This document shows positions 1 to 8,851 of a stretch of 47,627 nt of DNA, one piece after another (the first letter of the stretch is position 1; every line of letters begins with the position of its first letter). The notes below the pieces were generated by a model, which was not told the DNA's origin, searched no databases, and saw only the letters and a list, made by a program, of their open reading frames with translations. Location of the stretch: NCBI GenBank assembly GCA_025356765.1, contig JANXRO010000205.1:1-47627 (forward strand), read 5' to 3'. This DNA is from Hyphomicrobiales bacterium (GTDB lineage: Bacteria > Pseudomonadota > Alphaproteobacteria > Rhizobiales > Aestuariivirgaceae). The position numbers and the translations under genes are program-made.

Positions 1-867
1 GCCTTGGCCGTGCCTTTTATCTTCGGGGCTCTCGTCGGAATAGGGCTTTTGTTGCAAAGCTCAGCTTGGATGGGACCCCATGGCAACCCCGTGCAGCTGG
101 TTTTGGGCGTTGGCATGGCCTGCGCTGTGACAGCGCTGCCCATATTGGTGCTTCTGCTGGAGCGATTGGGGATTTTACGTCAGCCTTTGGGCCAGCGGGT
201 GCTGCGCTATGCCAGCCTTGACGATATTGCCATTTGGGCTGTTTTGGCGGCCATTTTGCTGGATTGGAACAGATTGGAACGGCAAGTACTATTTTTCATT
301 GCACTCGTTCCAGTGACGTTTGCTTATCGCCGATTGATGCAACGGATTGCGGAAGATGATCGCTGGTTTGTGGCCCTCATTTGGGTGGCGGCGTGTGGAT
401 TTGCGGCCGACTGGGCGGGATTGCATTTCATGGTTGGAGCGTTTCTTGCAGGCGTGGTGACCGACCGATCTTGGTTCACTTTGGAACGGCTTGATCAATT
501 TCGAACTATGCTTCTGGTGGCGGTGATGCCGGTTTTCTTTCTCTCCACCGGCCTTCGTACGCAATGGGACATGGGCGGCATTTGGGTTTGGGGCGCAGCC
601 TTTGCAATGTTGGCCGCAGCAGTTGGCGGAAAACTGCTAGGCGTTCAACTTGCCGGGCGATTGTTGAACTGGCGAAAAGACGAAGCCTTCGTCATTGGAT
701 GGCTGTTGCAAACCAAGGCATTGATTATGATAATTTTTGCCAACATTTTGCTTGACCGTGAGATCATTGCGCCAAGCCTGTTTACAGCGCTGTTACTCAT
801 GGCAGTGTTGAGCACGTTGCTGACAACTCCCATGGTGCGCCGAAAGCTTTCAAAACTCGAGGCTTAG
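1..867 (+). CDS. Cation/proton antiporter of the CPA2 (KefB-like) type, 3' part only
   Basis: The reading frame is open from the first base of the window, so the true start lies upstream; the visible part is about 288 residues. It is almost entirely hydrophobic with many transmembrane helices. The segments around LRYASLDDIAIWAV and GLHFMVGAFLAGVV resemble the conserved ion-binding and core helices of monovalent cation:proton antiporter-2 proteins, including an acidic pair (DD) in a membrane helix. Such proteins exchange Na+ or K+ for H+ across the inner membrane. The C-terminus ends soon after the last helix, so there is no RCK/TrkA-N domain, unlike KefB and KefC. Family assignment is fairly safe; the ion is not known. 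Confidence 0.75.
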   Translation, partial: ALAVPFIFGALVGIGLLLQSSAWMGPHGNPVQLVLGVGMACAVTALPILVLLLERLGILRQPLGQRVLRYASLDDIAIWAVLAAILLDWNRLERQVLFFIALVPVTFAYRRLMQRIAEDDRWFVALIWVAACGFAADWAGLHFMVGAFLAGVVTDRSWFTLERLDQFRTMLLVAVMPVFFLSTGLRTQWDMGGIWVWGAAFAMLAAAVGGKLLGVQLAGRLLNWRKDEAFVIGWLLQTKALIMIIFANILLDREIIAPSLFTALLLMAVLSTLLTTPMVRRKLSKLEA

Positions 868-1010
868 GTGTTGGTTTAAATCAACAGCGTTTCTTAGAGA
901 AAATTTAATAACTATGCTTTTGAGAAGCTGACTGAGCGCGGTTTGGCCGACAATTTACTTGGTCTTAAGAGGTATGGAGTAAACCACCTCGAGCCGTGTT
1001 GGAGGAATTG

Positions 1011-1466
1011 ATGAACAGACGAAATATAACTTGGGGCGGAACTGTGGCTGCGATTGCAGCCGTTGCAGGCGTTGTGACCAGCGCCCCGGCCTTAGCCGAT
1101 GATACTGGCGATGTTTTAGGCGCCATTGAAGATTTTCGCAAAGCCATGATTGCGGGCGATGGAGCCCATCTGCTTGAGTTATCGCATGATGACATGAGTT
1201 TTGGCCACGCTGGCGGCGTTGTGCAGACCAAAGTTGAGTTTGTTAAAACCGTTGTAGATAAAACCGAAGTGTTCCACACAATTAAGCTTTATGATCATTG
1301 GATCAAAGTTTCAGGCGATCTTGCAATTGCGCGCCACACTTTTGATGCCTTCATTCTTTACCAAGGCAAAGATCAAAATTTCTTGCTGAACATCGTTCAA
1401 GTTTGGAAAAAGCAAGATGGCCGTTGGCGCTTGTTTGTGCGCCAAGCCTATAAGCTGCCAACCTAA
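1011..1466 (+). CDS. Secreted SnoaL/NTF2-like (DUF4440-type) protein
   Basis: A 151-residue protein starting at ATG 1011. The start is fixed by a GGAGG ribosome site at 1001-1005; a GTG at 996 overlaps that site and is unlikely. Residues 1-30 form a signal peptide with an Arg-Arg pair near the N-terminus (MNRRN), a hydrophobic stretch and an ALA-type cleavage site, so Tat or Sec export is possible. The rest has the alpha+beta cone pattern of the SnoaL/NTF2 superfamily: an opening helix (AIEDFRKAMIAGD), a DDMSFGHAGG loop and a closing strand pair (VQVWKKQDGRWRLFVRQAY). Members include ketosteroid-isomerase-like proteins of unknown substrate. No neighbour suggests a pathway. Confidence 0.7.
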   Translation: MNRRNITWGGTVAAIAAVAGVVTSAPALADDTGDVLGAIEDFRKAMIAGDGAHLLELSHDDMSFGHAGGVVQTKVEFVKTVVDKTEVFHTIKLYDHWIKVSGDLAIARHTFDAFILYQGKDQNFLLNIVQVWKKQDGRWRLFVRQAYKLPT

Positions 1467-1492
1467 ACGCAGCGTTCAATCTAATATTTCTG

Positions 1493-1528
1493 AAAGCTTG
1501 GTAAATCGCGAATTTGCCAAGCTTTTTT
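1493..1528 (+). terminator. Rho-independent terminator after the NTF2-like gene
   Basis: AAAGCTTGG at 1493-1501 pairs with CCAAGCTTT at 1517-1525. The stem extends inward through a T-G wobble and AAAT/ATTT to a CGCGA loop and is followed by a T run to 1528. It sits 27 bases after the stop of the upstream plus-strand gene. The T run overlaps the stop codon of the converging gene. Confidence 0.8.
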
Positions 1529-2198
1529 ATTTTGTGCCCACCATTTGTGGGTTTGAATATTTCAATTGAATTTTTTCAAGCGACACCATTGCTGCGTGGC
1601 CGTTGCCAGCTTGGGTTACAAAAGCGATGGCACTGACTGGAATAAGAGCAGGCATCACACCTTCGGGAATATTCTCGTTTATTGTGATTTTGAAAATACC
1701 GGACTTGATTTGATCTTCATTCCATTCAATTGTTTTTTTTAATTCGCCAATTTGAATATCAATTCGCGCAGTGGATTGAAGCGTTTTTACGACATGACCT
1801 TCAAGTTCAATCACAACATAGGGGCCAAAGGCGGATCCGGGCTTATCAACCACAATATTGGCTTTTGCGCTGGCAGAACCTTCGCGCTTTCCCCCATCTG
1901 CATTGGCCGACATGGGTGCCAGCACCCAAGAAAGATTGCTGGTTGTTTCGGGTGCCTGTAACGCTGGCTTCACATCGGCGGATGGAGTGGTTTTCAATGG
2001 CAGCGCCGCCACGACTGTGGGGATTGAATTTGGCGTCTTGGCGTTAACAGCTATTTTTTGCGCGTGAACTGTTTTCTGGGGTTTGTGTTTCAGGTGAACG
2101 GGTGGCGCTTTGTCAAAAATCAACGGCAAATCGGCCGCAAAACTTACGTTCGCAGTGCACAAACAACACAACCAAGTAAAAACTACTACGCGAAACAT
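1527..2198 (-). CDS. Exported protein of unknown function
   Basis: A 223-residue protein I do not recognise. Residues 1-21 look like a Sec signal peptide ending in VSFA|AD. About 80 residues of low-complexity, Pro/Lys/Ala-rich sequence follow, probably disordered. A C-terminal domain of about 110 residues is rich in alternating hydrophobic positions (GPYVVIELEGHVVKTL, IDIQIGELKKTIEW, ALIPVSAIAFVTQ), suggesting a beta-sandwich. This layout would suit a periplasmic protein with a flexible linker. It stands alone: it converges on the NTF2-like gene and is followed upstream by the separate phosphopantetheinyl transferase gene on the same strand. Confidence 0.65.
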   Translation of the reverse strand: MFRVVVFTWLCCLCTANVSFAADLPLIFDKAPPVHLKHKPQKTVHAQKIAVNAKTPNSIPTVVAALPLKTTPSADVKPALQAPETTSNLSWVLAPMSANADGGKREGSASAKANIVVDKPGSAFGPYVVIELEGHVVKTLQSTARIDIQIGELKKTIEWNEDQIKSGIFKITINENIPEGVMPALIPVSAIAFVTQAGNGHAAMVSLEKIQLKYSNPQMVGTK

Positions 2199-2286
2199 AG
2201 ATCACCGACATCGATTTTTTAACGAATCAGCCAACGCAATTCGTTAACAAACCGTAAATGAGCGGGGTGAACTGTTCAATCGGCAA

Positions 2287-2997
2287 TTATGTGGTTTCCA
2301 CAATTTTCATTTCTACGAGGGCAATCAAGTGTTTTGGCACAATCTGCAGAAACTGAATGTTCCAACTCTCAGATTTATGCTGTGGGCGAAGAATTTTGTA
2401 TGACGTTGTTCCCGTGGCTTTCAAAACAAAGGTGTTCAAGCCGAAAATGATCCCTTTGCCGATGGCCTTTAAGCCAGCCTCTTTGCCTGTCCAATAATGC
2501 AAAAAGCCAGAATTTTGCTCTGCTTCTGGCAAACTTGCCAAAGCCTCTGCCTCTTCAGGTGTGAAATGTCGTTTGGCCAAGGCCACAATGTTTTCAACTT
2601 TGCGCAACCGTTCGATATCAATGCCAATGGCGTTTTGCCAACTGGCGCAAGCAATGGCGGTTGTGCCACTTGATGAGAATGACAAGTGGAGCCCCGGTGC
2701 ATCTGTACACGTGGGCTTTGTGTCGCGTTGATGGACCATAGCCAGATCGGACGGTGGAACGCTGGTGGATAACATATTGGCGAGAAAAAGCCGTTGGAAG
2801 CAGCGGCGCGCCACGAAATGGCGAAATTCGACGTGATCAGAAACCGAGGCAGCCTTTTCTTTTTCCTCAGCTGAAAGAAAATTCAGAAACTCAGCTTCTG
2901 ACAATGAGTCATCATCGGTAAAGGATGCAATATTTGGGCCTTCTTTAGACAGCGTATGCCAAATGATGTGTTGTTGTGGCAAAATATTACGATTCAT
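2287..2997 (-). CDS. Sfp-type 4'-phosphopantetheinyl transferase
   Basis: This enzyme moves the phosphopantetheine arm of CoA onto a serine of carrier proteins. The two family signatures are present: GIDIERL (Mg-binding Asp and Glu) and FLHYWTGKEAGLKAIGKGI, the WxxKEAxxKAxG motif. At 236 residues from ATG 2997 it has the normal length of the Sfp class rather than the short AcpS class. The frame stays open upstream to 3180, but that extra sequence is basic, lies in the promoter region of the divergent TRAP gene and is probably untranslated. No NRPS or PKS is visible. The only other carrier protein seen in the window is the DltC-like one at 14016-14279, a candidate client by inference. Confidence 0.9.
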   Translation of the reverse strand: MNRNILPQQHIIWHTLSKEGPNIASFTDDDSLSEAEFLNFLSAEEKEKAASVSDHVEFRHFVARRCFQRLFLANMLSTSVPPSDLAMVHQRDTKPTCTDAPGLHLSFSSSGTTAIACASWQNAIGIDIERLRKVENIVALAKRHFTPEEAEALASLPEAEQNSGFLHYWTGKEAGLKAIGKGIIFGLNTFVLKATGTTSYKILRPQHKSESWNIQFLQIVPKHLIALVEMKIVETT

Positions 2998-3169
2998 AAA
3001 CCAAATAATTTGAATAAGCCTAGAAAGCCTAAATTTTGCGGCTTTGCAACCAAAAGCAAACCGCATTTTAACTGGTGACCCATTACAACACATAGCGAAA
3101 AGAAATCGTGCTTCGTATCGTTGGGAAATCCATCGTCGCAGCTTTGGGCCAGAGACAATAGGTAGTTTT

Positions 3170-4150
3170 ATGAAAAACATAGCTTCATCGATCCCCGCAT
3201 TCTTGCTTTTGGCACCACTGACGGGGGCCGCTTCTGCCGCTGAAATGTGGGATATGCCAACAGCTTATCCGGCCTCGAATTTTCAAACCATTAATGCTCA
3301 AGAATTCAGTGTCTGCGTCAGCAAAGGCACCAATGGTGATATTACCATTATGCTTCATCCCAACGGATCGCTGTTCAAAGGCAATGACATCAAGCGCGCT
3401 GTTCAAACAGGGCAGACACAAATTGGCGAACGATTGCTATCGTCCCATGAAAATGAAAATCCAGTATTTGGCACAGATTCCATTCCCTTCATTGCGACAA
3501 CTTATGAAGACTCTGTGAACCTATACAAAGCTGCGCGGCCAGAGCTTGATCGCGTTTTAGAAGGGCAGGGCCTGAAGCTGCTCTATTCCGTGCCTTGGCC
3601 GCCGAATGGAATGTTCTTCAAGAAGGACGTGCAATCTGTAAGTGACATGGCTGGCATTAAAGTGCGCGCTTATAACAAAGAAAGTGCTCGGATTGCGGCT
3701 TTAACGGGCATGACACCAGTGTCGCTGGAAGCTGCTGAAATTAGCCAAGGCATGGCTGCTGGTGTGATCAATTCATTGATGACATCATCTGTGACCGGCA
3801 AAGACAGTCGCGTGTGGGAACAGCTCAATCACTTTTATCAAGTGAAAGCTTGGATGCCCCGTAACTCTGTAATTATTAACAAGGCGGTATGGTCTGGCCT
3901 TTCTAAGGACAAGCAAGACGTTATTTTGAAATGCTCTGCTGATGCAGAAGCGGCCGGATTGGAAAAATCAAAGGCTGCTGATGCAGAGGCCATCGAAGCT
4001 TTGAAAAGCAATGGCATGCAGGTGTTAGCGCCTTCAGATAAACTTGCCAGTGAGCTGAGCAAAATTGGCCAGACGATTGCCAAGGAATGGGCAGTCAATG
4101 CTGGTGCCGCGGGCAGCTCTATTATGGCTGGCTATAAAAAGTCGAACTGA
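3170..4150 (+). CDS. dctP: TRAP transporter substrate-binding protein (DctP family)
   Basis: A 326-residue periplasmic binding protein. ATG 3170 is chosen because it begins a clear Sec signal peptide (MKNIASSIPAFLLLAPLTG, cleaved near SAA|EM); the frame is open further upstream without such a signal. The family Arg that binds a carboxylate of the ligand is likely the one in GIKVRAYN, and the QMAAG-type helix (SQGMAAGVINSLMTS) is also present. It delivers organic acids or similar solutes to the DctQM membrane pair encoded directly downstream. The substrate cannot be named from sequence. Confidence 0.9.
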   Translation: MKNIASSIPAFLLLAPLTGAASAAEMWDMPTAYPASNFQTINAQEFSVCVSKGTNGDITIMLHPNGSLFKGNDIKRAVQTGQTQIGERLLSSHENENPVFGTDSIPFIATTYEDSVNLYKAARPELDRVLEGQGLKLLYSVPWPPNGMFFKKDVQSVSDMAGIKVRAYNKESARIAALTGMTPVSLEAAEISQGMAAGVINSLMTSSVTGKDSRVWEQLNHFYQVKAWMPRNSVIINKAVWSGLSKDKQDVILKCSADAEAAGLEKSKAADAEAIEALKSNGMQVLAPSDKLASELSKIGQTIAKEWAVNAGAAGSSIMAGYKKSN

Positions 4151-4192
4151 TAAATTTCTACGTATCAGTACTATCGAAAAATTTCTGGAAAA

Positions 4193-4756
4193 ATGATGTC
4201 AACCGTTGTGCCTCAAAATAATATCGAAAGCCAACGCTCTGGTTCTTCGACTTTGCATGGGCGCGTTTTGGATAAGGCTTATCTTTGGGCCGGCTATGCT
4301 GCGGCCAGTTGTATATGTCTTATTCTCGTTGTCACATTGACACAGATTGTAACGCGGTATCTTGGCATCGATCTGCGCGGCCTTTCAAGCTATGCGGGTT
4401 ATTTGATGGCAGCATCGACGTTTCTAGGCCTGGCCCACGCTTTAAGCCGCGGAGCGCATATTCGCATCGAGACAATTTCAAAGTTGTTTGGCGCTCGGCA
4501 AAAATACATTGATCTTTTTTCCTATGCGACAGGAGCCGTCATCGCAAGTTGGTTTGCTTATTATTGCTGCAACATGGTCTTCACAACATTCATATTGCAA
4601 GATGTCAGTACCGATCTGGATGCAACGCCATTGTGGATTCCGCAAGCAACAATGGCCTTTGGCACGGCACTTTTTGCCATCGCAATGCTTGATAATTTTC
4701 TGACTTTGTTGCTTACGGGCAAATATCGTTTTCAACCTAGTGTTCAATCGGTTTAG
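4193..4756 (+). CDS. dctQ: TRAP transporter small permease (DctQ family)
   Basis: A 187-residue inner-membrane protein with four predicted helices, the usual size and topology of the DctQ subunit. ATG codons lie at both 4193 and 4196. About 30 N-terminal residues are polar and cytoplasmic. The loop motif RGAHIRIETI matches the conserved G.HvrVd region of the family. It lies 42 bases after dctP and 15 bases before dctM and should form the membrane complex with the latter. Confidence 0.88.
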   Translation: MMSTVVPQNNIESQRSGSSTLHGRVLDKAYLWAGYAAASCICLILVVTLTQIVTRYLGIDLRGLSSYAGYLMAASTFLGLAHALSRGAHIRIETISKLFGARQKYIDLFSYATGAVIASWFAYYCCNMVFTTFILQDVSTDLDATPLWIPQATMAFGTALFAIAMLDNFLTLLLTGKYRFQPSVQSV

Positions 4757-4771
4757 GCAGGAACGCTGGCT

Positions 4772-6082
4772 ATGGACCCCATCGTCACAATCACATTGCT
4801 GCTTGCACTGATGTTTGCATTGTTGGCGGCAGGAGTTTGGATTGCACCTGTCTTAATGGCAGTGGCGGCAATCGCCATTGATGTGATTGCCGGAAGGCCC
4901 GCTGGATTTTCAATTGCTACAACCGCATGGTCTGGCGCTTCATCATGGATGCTAACGGCACTTCCAATGTTTATTTGGATGGGCGATATTCTGTTTCAAT
5001 CGCGCCTTTCAGAGGATCTGTTTAAAGGATTATCGCCGTTGATGCGGCGCATTCCAGGGGGGCTGCTTCATACAAATGTTTTAGGGTGCACGCTTGTTGC
5101 AGCTGTTTCAGGCTCTTCGGTGGCTACGCTGACGACAGTTGGTAAAATGACAATTCCAGAATTGCGCAAACGGGGTTATCCCGAACATCTGATTGTAAGC
5201 ACATTGGCAGGGCCAGCGACATTGGGGCTTATGATCCCACCTTCGATTATTATGATTGTTTATGGCGCTTTAACAAACGAGTCCATTGCAGCCATAAACA
5301 TTGCTGGCATTTTACCAGGCCTTGTTTTGGCGGCCATGTTTTCAGGTTATGTGGCACTGGTATCGCTTTTTATGAAAAGTCAGATGCCAGCGCAGGAAGC
5401 GCGGGTGAGTTGGCGGCAGAAGTTGATTGGTGCGCGCGCCCTTATTCCAATTGTTGTTTTGCTCAGCTTGGTTATTGGAACGATGATGTTTGGCATTGCC
5501 ACGGCCACTGAAGCCGCTGCAGTGGGTGTTTTGGGTGCACTGATTTTGGCTTTTCTGCAAGGCACTTTGAATTCAAAAATGTTTGTCGATAGCTTGATGA
5601 GTGCAACACGAACTTCGGTGATGATCTCTCTCATCTTGGTGGCGGCTGGCTCTCTTTCCCTTGCTATGGGCTATCTGCGTTTGCCAGAAATGCTGGCCCA
5701 GTGGGTGGATGGCCTTCACCTTTCTGCCTTTTGGCTTTTGATGGGCCTGTTGGTTCTTTATACAATTCTGGGTCATTTTTTGGATGGCATTTCATGTGTC
5801 GCGCTGACCATTGCGATTGTGGAACCCATGGTGCGTCATGCTGGCATTGATATGGTTTGGTTTGGAATTTTCATGGTGCTCGTGGTTGAAATGGCGCAGA
5901 TCACGCCACCTGTCGGTTTTAACCTGACGGTGCTTCAGTCAATGACTGGCAATGACATGTTCAAAGTAGGTTGGTGGTCTATGCCGATGCATGGCGTGAT
6001 GTTGGTGATGGTGTTCATTCTCATCGCCTTCCCCGAACTTGCGATGTGGTTACCCCATCATATGATTCCTGTGCGGGCTTAA
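4772..6082 (+). CDS. dctM: TRAP transporter large permease (DctM family)
   Basis: A 436-residue protein with about 12 membrane segments, the standard DctM length. Conserved features are LPMFIWMGDIL, GSSVATLTTVGKMTIPEL and GLMIPPSIIMIVYG, where the family holds its Na+ and substrate sites, and a C-terminal EMAQITPPVGFNL segment. It couples uptake to the Na+ or H+ gradient. An AGGAA ribosome site precedes the ATG. It is the last gene of the dctPQM operon and is followed by a strong terminator. Confidence 0.92.
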   Translation: MDPIVTITLLLALMFALLAAGVWIAPVLMAVAAIAIDVIAGRPAGFSIATTAWSGASSWMLTALPMFIWMGDILFQSRLSEDLFKGLSPLMRRIPGGLLHTNVLGCTLVAAVSGSSVATLTTVGKMTIPELRKRGYPEHLIVSTLAGPATLGLMIPPSIIMIVYGALTNESIAAINIAGILPGLVLAAMFSGYVALVSLFMKSQMPAQEARVSWRQKLIGARALIPIVVLLSLVIGTMMFGIATATEAAAVGVLGALILAFLQGTLNSKMFVDSLMSATRTSVMISLILVAAGSLSLAMGYLRLPEMLAQWVDGLHLSAFWLLMGLLVLYTILGHFLDGISCVALTIAIVEPMVRHAGIDMVWFGIFMVLVVEMAQITPPVGFNLTVLQSMTGNDMFKVGWWSMPMHGVMLVMVFILIAFPELAMWLPHHMIPVRA

Positions 6083-6122
6083 GCGATCACATAAACTTTT
6101 TACGATCGCATTTGTTTCAAAT

Positions 6123-6156
6123 AAAAAAAGGCCCCGGTTTTTGCCGGGGCCTTTTT
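6123..6156. terminator. Bidirectional rho-independent terminator
   Basis: GGCCCCGG at 6130-6137 pairs perfectly with CCGGGGCC at 6144-6151 around a TTTTTG loop. It is flanked by seven A on the left and five T on the right. It sits between the converging dctM and response-regulator genes and can serve both. Confidence 0.92.
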
Positions 6157-6169
6157 GATGAAGTATAGA

Positions 6170-6637
6170 CTAGGCCGCAGAGCGCTGGCATTCTGGTGGC
6201 AATGAGACAATCTCCACCCAATAATGGCCAACCGTCTTTACGATGTCTACCAACTTGTCGAATGAAACCGGCTTACAGATAAACGAATTCACGCCGAGAT
6301 TATAAGTTTTGATAATATCTTCTTCGGCTTTGGATGTGGTGAGAATGATAATCGGAATTCGGTGAAGTTCCGGATCTGCTTTGATTTCTTTCAGAACAGT
6401 GCGGCCATCTTTGCGTGGCATGTTTAGATCAAGAAGGATGAAGCCCGGATAGGGTTGGCCCTTCAAATGTTCCCATTTTCCTTCACGCCGCAAATATTCG
6501 AGAAGCTGAACTCCATCTTCAACAAAATCAATTGGGTTATTCAGTTTCGATGCCTCAAATGCATCTTTAATCATCATCCGATCATCGGCATCGTCGTCTG
6601 CAACAGCAATGCGAACTGGAAAACTGCTACGTATCAT
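6170..6637 (-). CDS. Single-domain response regulator, Rcp1-like
   Basis: A 155-residue receiver domain with no output domain. Acidic residues ADDDADD near residues 13-19 bind Mg. Asp70 in FILLDLNMPRKDG is the phosphorylation site, with Thr-Ser in IILTTSKAEED and Lys in ICKPVSFDK as the other conserved positions. The QPYPGFILLD and LKEIKADPELHRIPI segments are typical of regulators paired with phytochrome-like kinases (Rcp1 type). Its start overlaps the kinase stop by 4 bases (6634-6637), so the two are translationally coupled and almost surely cognate. Confidence 0.9.
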   Translation of the reverse strand: MIRSSFPVRIAVADDDADDRMMIKDAFEASKLNNPIDFVEDGVQLLEYLRREGKWEHLKGQPYPGFILLDLNMPRKDGRTVLKEIKADPELHRIPIIILTTSKAEEDIIKTYNLGVNSFICKPVSFDKLVDIVKTVGHYWVEIVSLPPECQRSAA

Positions 6638-8640
6638 GCTGGTGCACCTTTTCTATTTTGTTCAATGGGTAGGGTTACATAAAACTTTGCGCCAATATTA
6701 AGTTGGCCATCGGCGTTGATTGTTCCGCCATGTCGCTCAATAATTTTTCTTACAGTGGCAAGGCCAATGCCGGTGCCTTCATATTCAGTTCGGCTGTGTA
6801 AGCGCTGGAATATGGTGAAAATTTTGTCTTTGAACTCATTGTCAAAGCCAATGCCATTATCGGCAAAGACAATATTGGTGTGTGCGACTCCACTGACCGA
6901 ATCCTGGGCGGGCACAAATTCAGAGCTGATCGTAATAACGGGCAGCACATCTGCTTTGCGGAACTTCAATGCGTTGCCCAAAAGGTTTTGCAACAACTGA
7001 CGCATTTGCATCGGTTCGCATTCAATTGTTGGCAAATCGTCAAAGTTTATGGTGGCTTTTGTTTCTTCAATCCGGATTTGGAGATCTGAGAGAACTTCTC
7101 CAAGTACTTTACTCAGCGAAATTTTTTGAAAATCTTTCGCGCCAGTTGTCACACGTGAGTATGAAAGCAAATCATTGATCAGCGTGCGCATGCGGCCCGC
7201 GGCATTTTGCATGCGGTCTACAAACATCTTGCCGTCGTCTGGCAGGATTGAGGAATATTTGTTGACCAAGCGTTCGCCGAAAGCTTCGATTTTGCGCAAA
7301 GGTTCTTGCAAATCATGTGAAGCCACATAAGCAAAGTCTGCCAACTCGCGGTTTGAGTGTTCAAGCTTCTGGGTATATTGCAACATCGTAGCCGCATTGC
7401 GCTCTACTTCGGTGATGTCTTCATAGGTGGCGATTGTGCCGCCATCACTCATTGGTTCATTCATCACCGCGATTACACGGCCATCTTTCAGATATTGTTT
7501 GATAACGCTGCGGCGTGCGAGTTGGCTCGGGTCGTTGCGTTGGGCCAAAGCGCGATCAGCTTCTTCCGTTGTATAGTTCCCCAAGCTTACTGAGTATTGC
7601 ATAATTTCGCGAAGTGAGATGCCGGGCTTGACCACATCTGCCGAAAATCCATAAATTTCCAAATAGCGTTTGTTGACCACAATCAACTTTTGATCTTTGT
7701 CGAACATGCAAAGACCCTGCACCATGTTGCTCAACGCGGTGTCGAAATGCAAATTTCGCGCGTGAAGCTGTCGCGAAATGCGCAACATTTCAATTTCGCG
7801 CAATTTGATTTCCGTAATATCAGAGCGTGTTCCAACGATACCACCATCATTGGTGCGTTTTTCAGTGATAAGAAGCCAACGCCCGTCGGCCAGTTGAACC
7901 TGATAAGGTTCAACGGGATTGCGATGTTTGTCCAAGCGCCATTTCACGTATTGCTCTTGCGTCATTCCATTCAGAATAAACGCGCCGCGCGCGGTGGACT
8001 TGCGCAGAATTTCTTCTTTTTCAGCACCGGGCATAATAACATCGGCAGCCAGCGGGCTGTAGTCGAGATATTTGCGGTTATAGAGAACCATCCGATCGTT
8101 GGCGTCATATAATGCAAAACCATCTGCCATAACGTCAAGCGCATGCATCAAGCGCGAGCGGGATTGCTCTGCTATCATTTCATATTGGGTGTTGAGGTCA
8201 ATGCCTGTGGAAGCGCTGTCAATTTGGCGCGCTGTTTCTACGGCGGTTCCGTTGGGAAGTCTGCGGCGGCGAATTTCAACCATGCTGCCGCTTGGCGCTG
8301 TGTAACGGAAGGAATATGCTGTGCCCGGTTGCAGGCGTTCTATAATTCTATCGATTTTTCCAGTGACGTCTTCATCAGGAACATTCAGGCGTTGAAATGT
8401 GATCTGCATAAGCTTTTGCAGCTGGGTTCCTGTTGGCATATCTGAAGTTCGATAGCCGCAAAGTGATTTATAAAGATCGTTGCATGCCAACAGCCGCAAC
8501 TGAGAATCAAACAAGGCCAGTCCTACATCGGCACCTGCAAACAGATCATTTATTCCGGCACTGGCGTTTTCCGATGTCATTTCGGTAAGAACATTTTCTG
8601 CGCCTTTGAGAATTGGCGTCGCATTGCTATTGATTTTCAC
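6634..8640 (-). CDS. Cytosolic multi-PAS sensor histidine kinase
   Basis: A 668-residue kinase with no membrane segment or signal peptide. Three PAS-like domains (about residues 30-145, 160-280 and 295-415) are followed by a HisKA domain with phospho-acceptor His442 in VASHDLQEPLRKI, then a HATPase domain with DNGIGF and GTGIGLATVRKI boxes. The second and third PAS domains share the layout ALYD/CMFD..., xxYNRKYL/VVNKRYL..., as in PAS_7-type repeats. No GAF or phytochrome chromophore domain is present, so the stimulus is unknown. It is coupled to the downstream response regulator and lacks its own receiver. Confidence 0.9.
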   Translation of the reverse strand: MKINSNATPILKGAENVLTEMTSENASAGINDLFAGADVGLALFDSQLRLLACNDLYKSLCGYRTSDMPTGTQLQKLMQITFQRLNVPDEDVTGKIDRIIERLQPGTAYSFRYTAPSGSMVEIRRRRLPNGTAVETARQIDSASTGIDLNTQYEMIAEQSRSRLMHALDVMADGFALYDANDRMVLYNRKYLDYSPLAADVIMPGAEKEEILRKSTARGAFILNGMTQEQYVKWRLDKHRNPVEPYQVQLADGRWLLITEKRTNDGGIVGTRSDITEIKLREIEMLRISRQLHARNLHFDTALSNMVQGLCMFDKDQKLIVVNKRYLEIYGFSADVVKPGISLREIMQYSVSLGNYTTEEADRALAQRNDPSQLARRSVIKQYLKDGRVIAVMNEPMSDGGTIATYEDITEVERNAATMLQYTQKLEHSNRELADFAYVASHDLQEPLRKIEAFGERLVNKYSSILPDDGKMFVDRMQNAAGRMRTLINDLLSYSRVTTGAKDFQKISLSKVLGEVLSDLQIRIEETKATINFDDLPTIECEPMQMRQLLQNLLGNALKFRKADVLPVITISSEFVPAQDSVSGVAHTNIVFADNGIGFDNEFKDKIFTIFQRLHSRTEYEGTGIGLATVRKIIERHGGTINADGQLNIGAKFYVTLPIEQNRKGAPA

Positions 8641-8784
8641 AAAAAGTCCCCAAATTTTACAGTGTGCTTAGCCGAAAAAAATAAATGAAGGGTGAAGGGC
8701 ATTAAGACCTTCTTGCTGTTAGCGTTTTCGTAGTTTTAACGAATTTGCCCGATAAGACGATCAGTGAAGATGGGTTTTACCGTA

Positions 8785-8822
8785 TTGGGTTCTATCCTGA
8801 ATGTTGGGTTCTATCCTGAATG
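8785..8822. repeat. Perfect 19-bp tandem duplication
   Basis: TTGGGTTCTATCCTGAATG occurs at 8785-8803 and again at 8804-8822 with no difference. It lies 29 bases upstream of the BASS-like permease start, so it is in the promoter or leader. The identity suggests a recent duplication; a regulatory role is not shown. Confidence 0.9.
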
Positions 8823-8851
8823 TTTGTATGCGTTAATGTGGAACGGAAAAT

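Noticed and set aside
2998..3180. Longer N-terminus for the phosphopantetheinyl transferase
   Set aside because: The extra 61 codons overlap the divergent dctP start and promoter and have no match to the family. ATG 2997 gives the usual length.
6634..8640. A bacteriophytochrome
   Set aside because: The paired Rcp1-like regulator suggested it, but no GAF/PHY domains or chromophore Cys region are present, only PAS domains.
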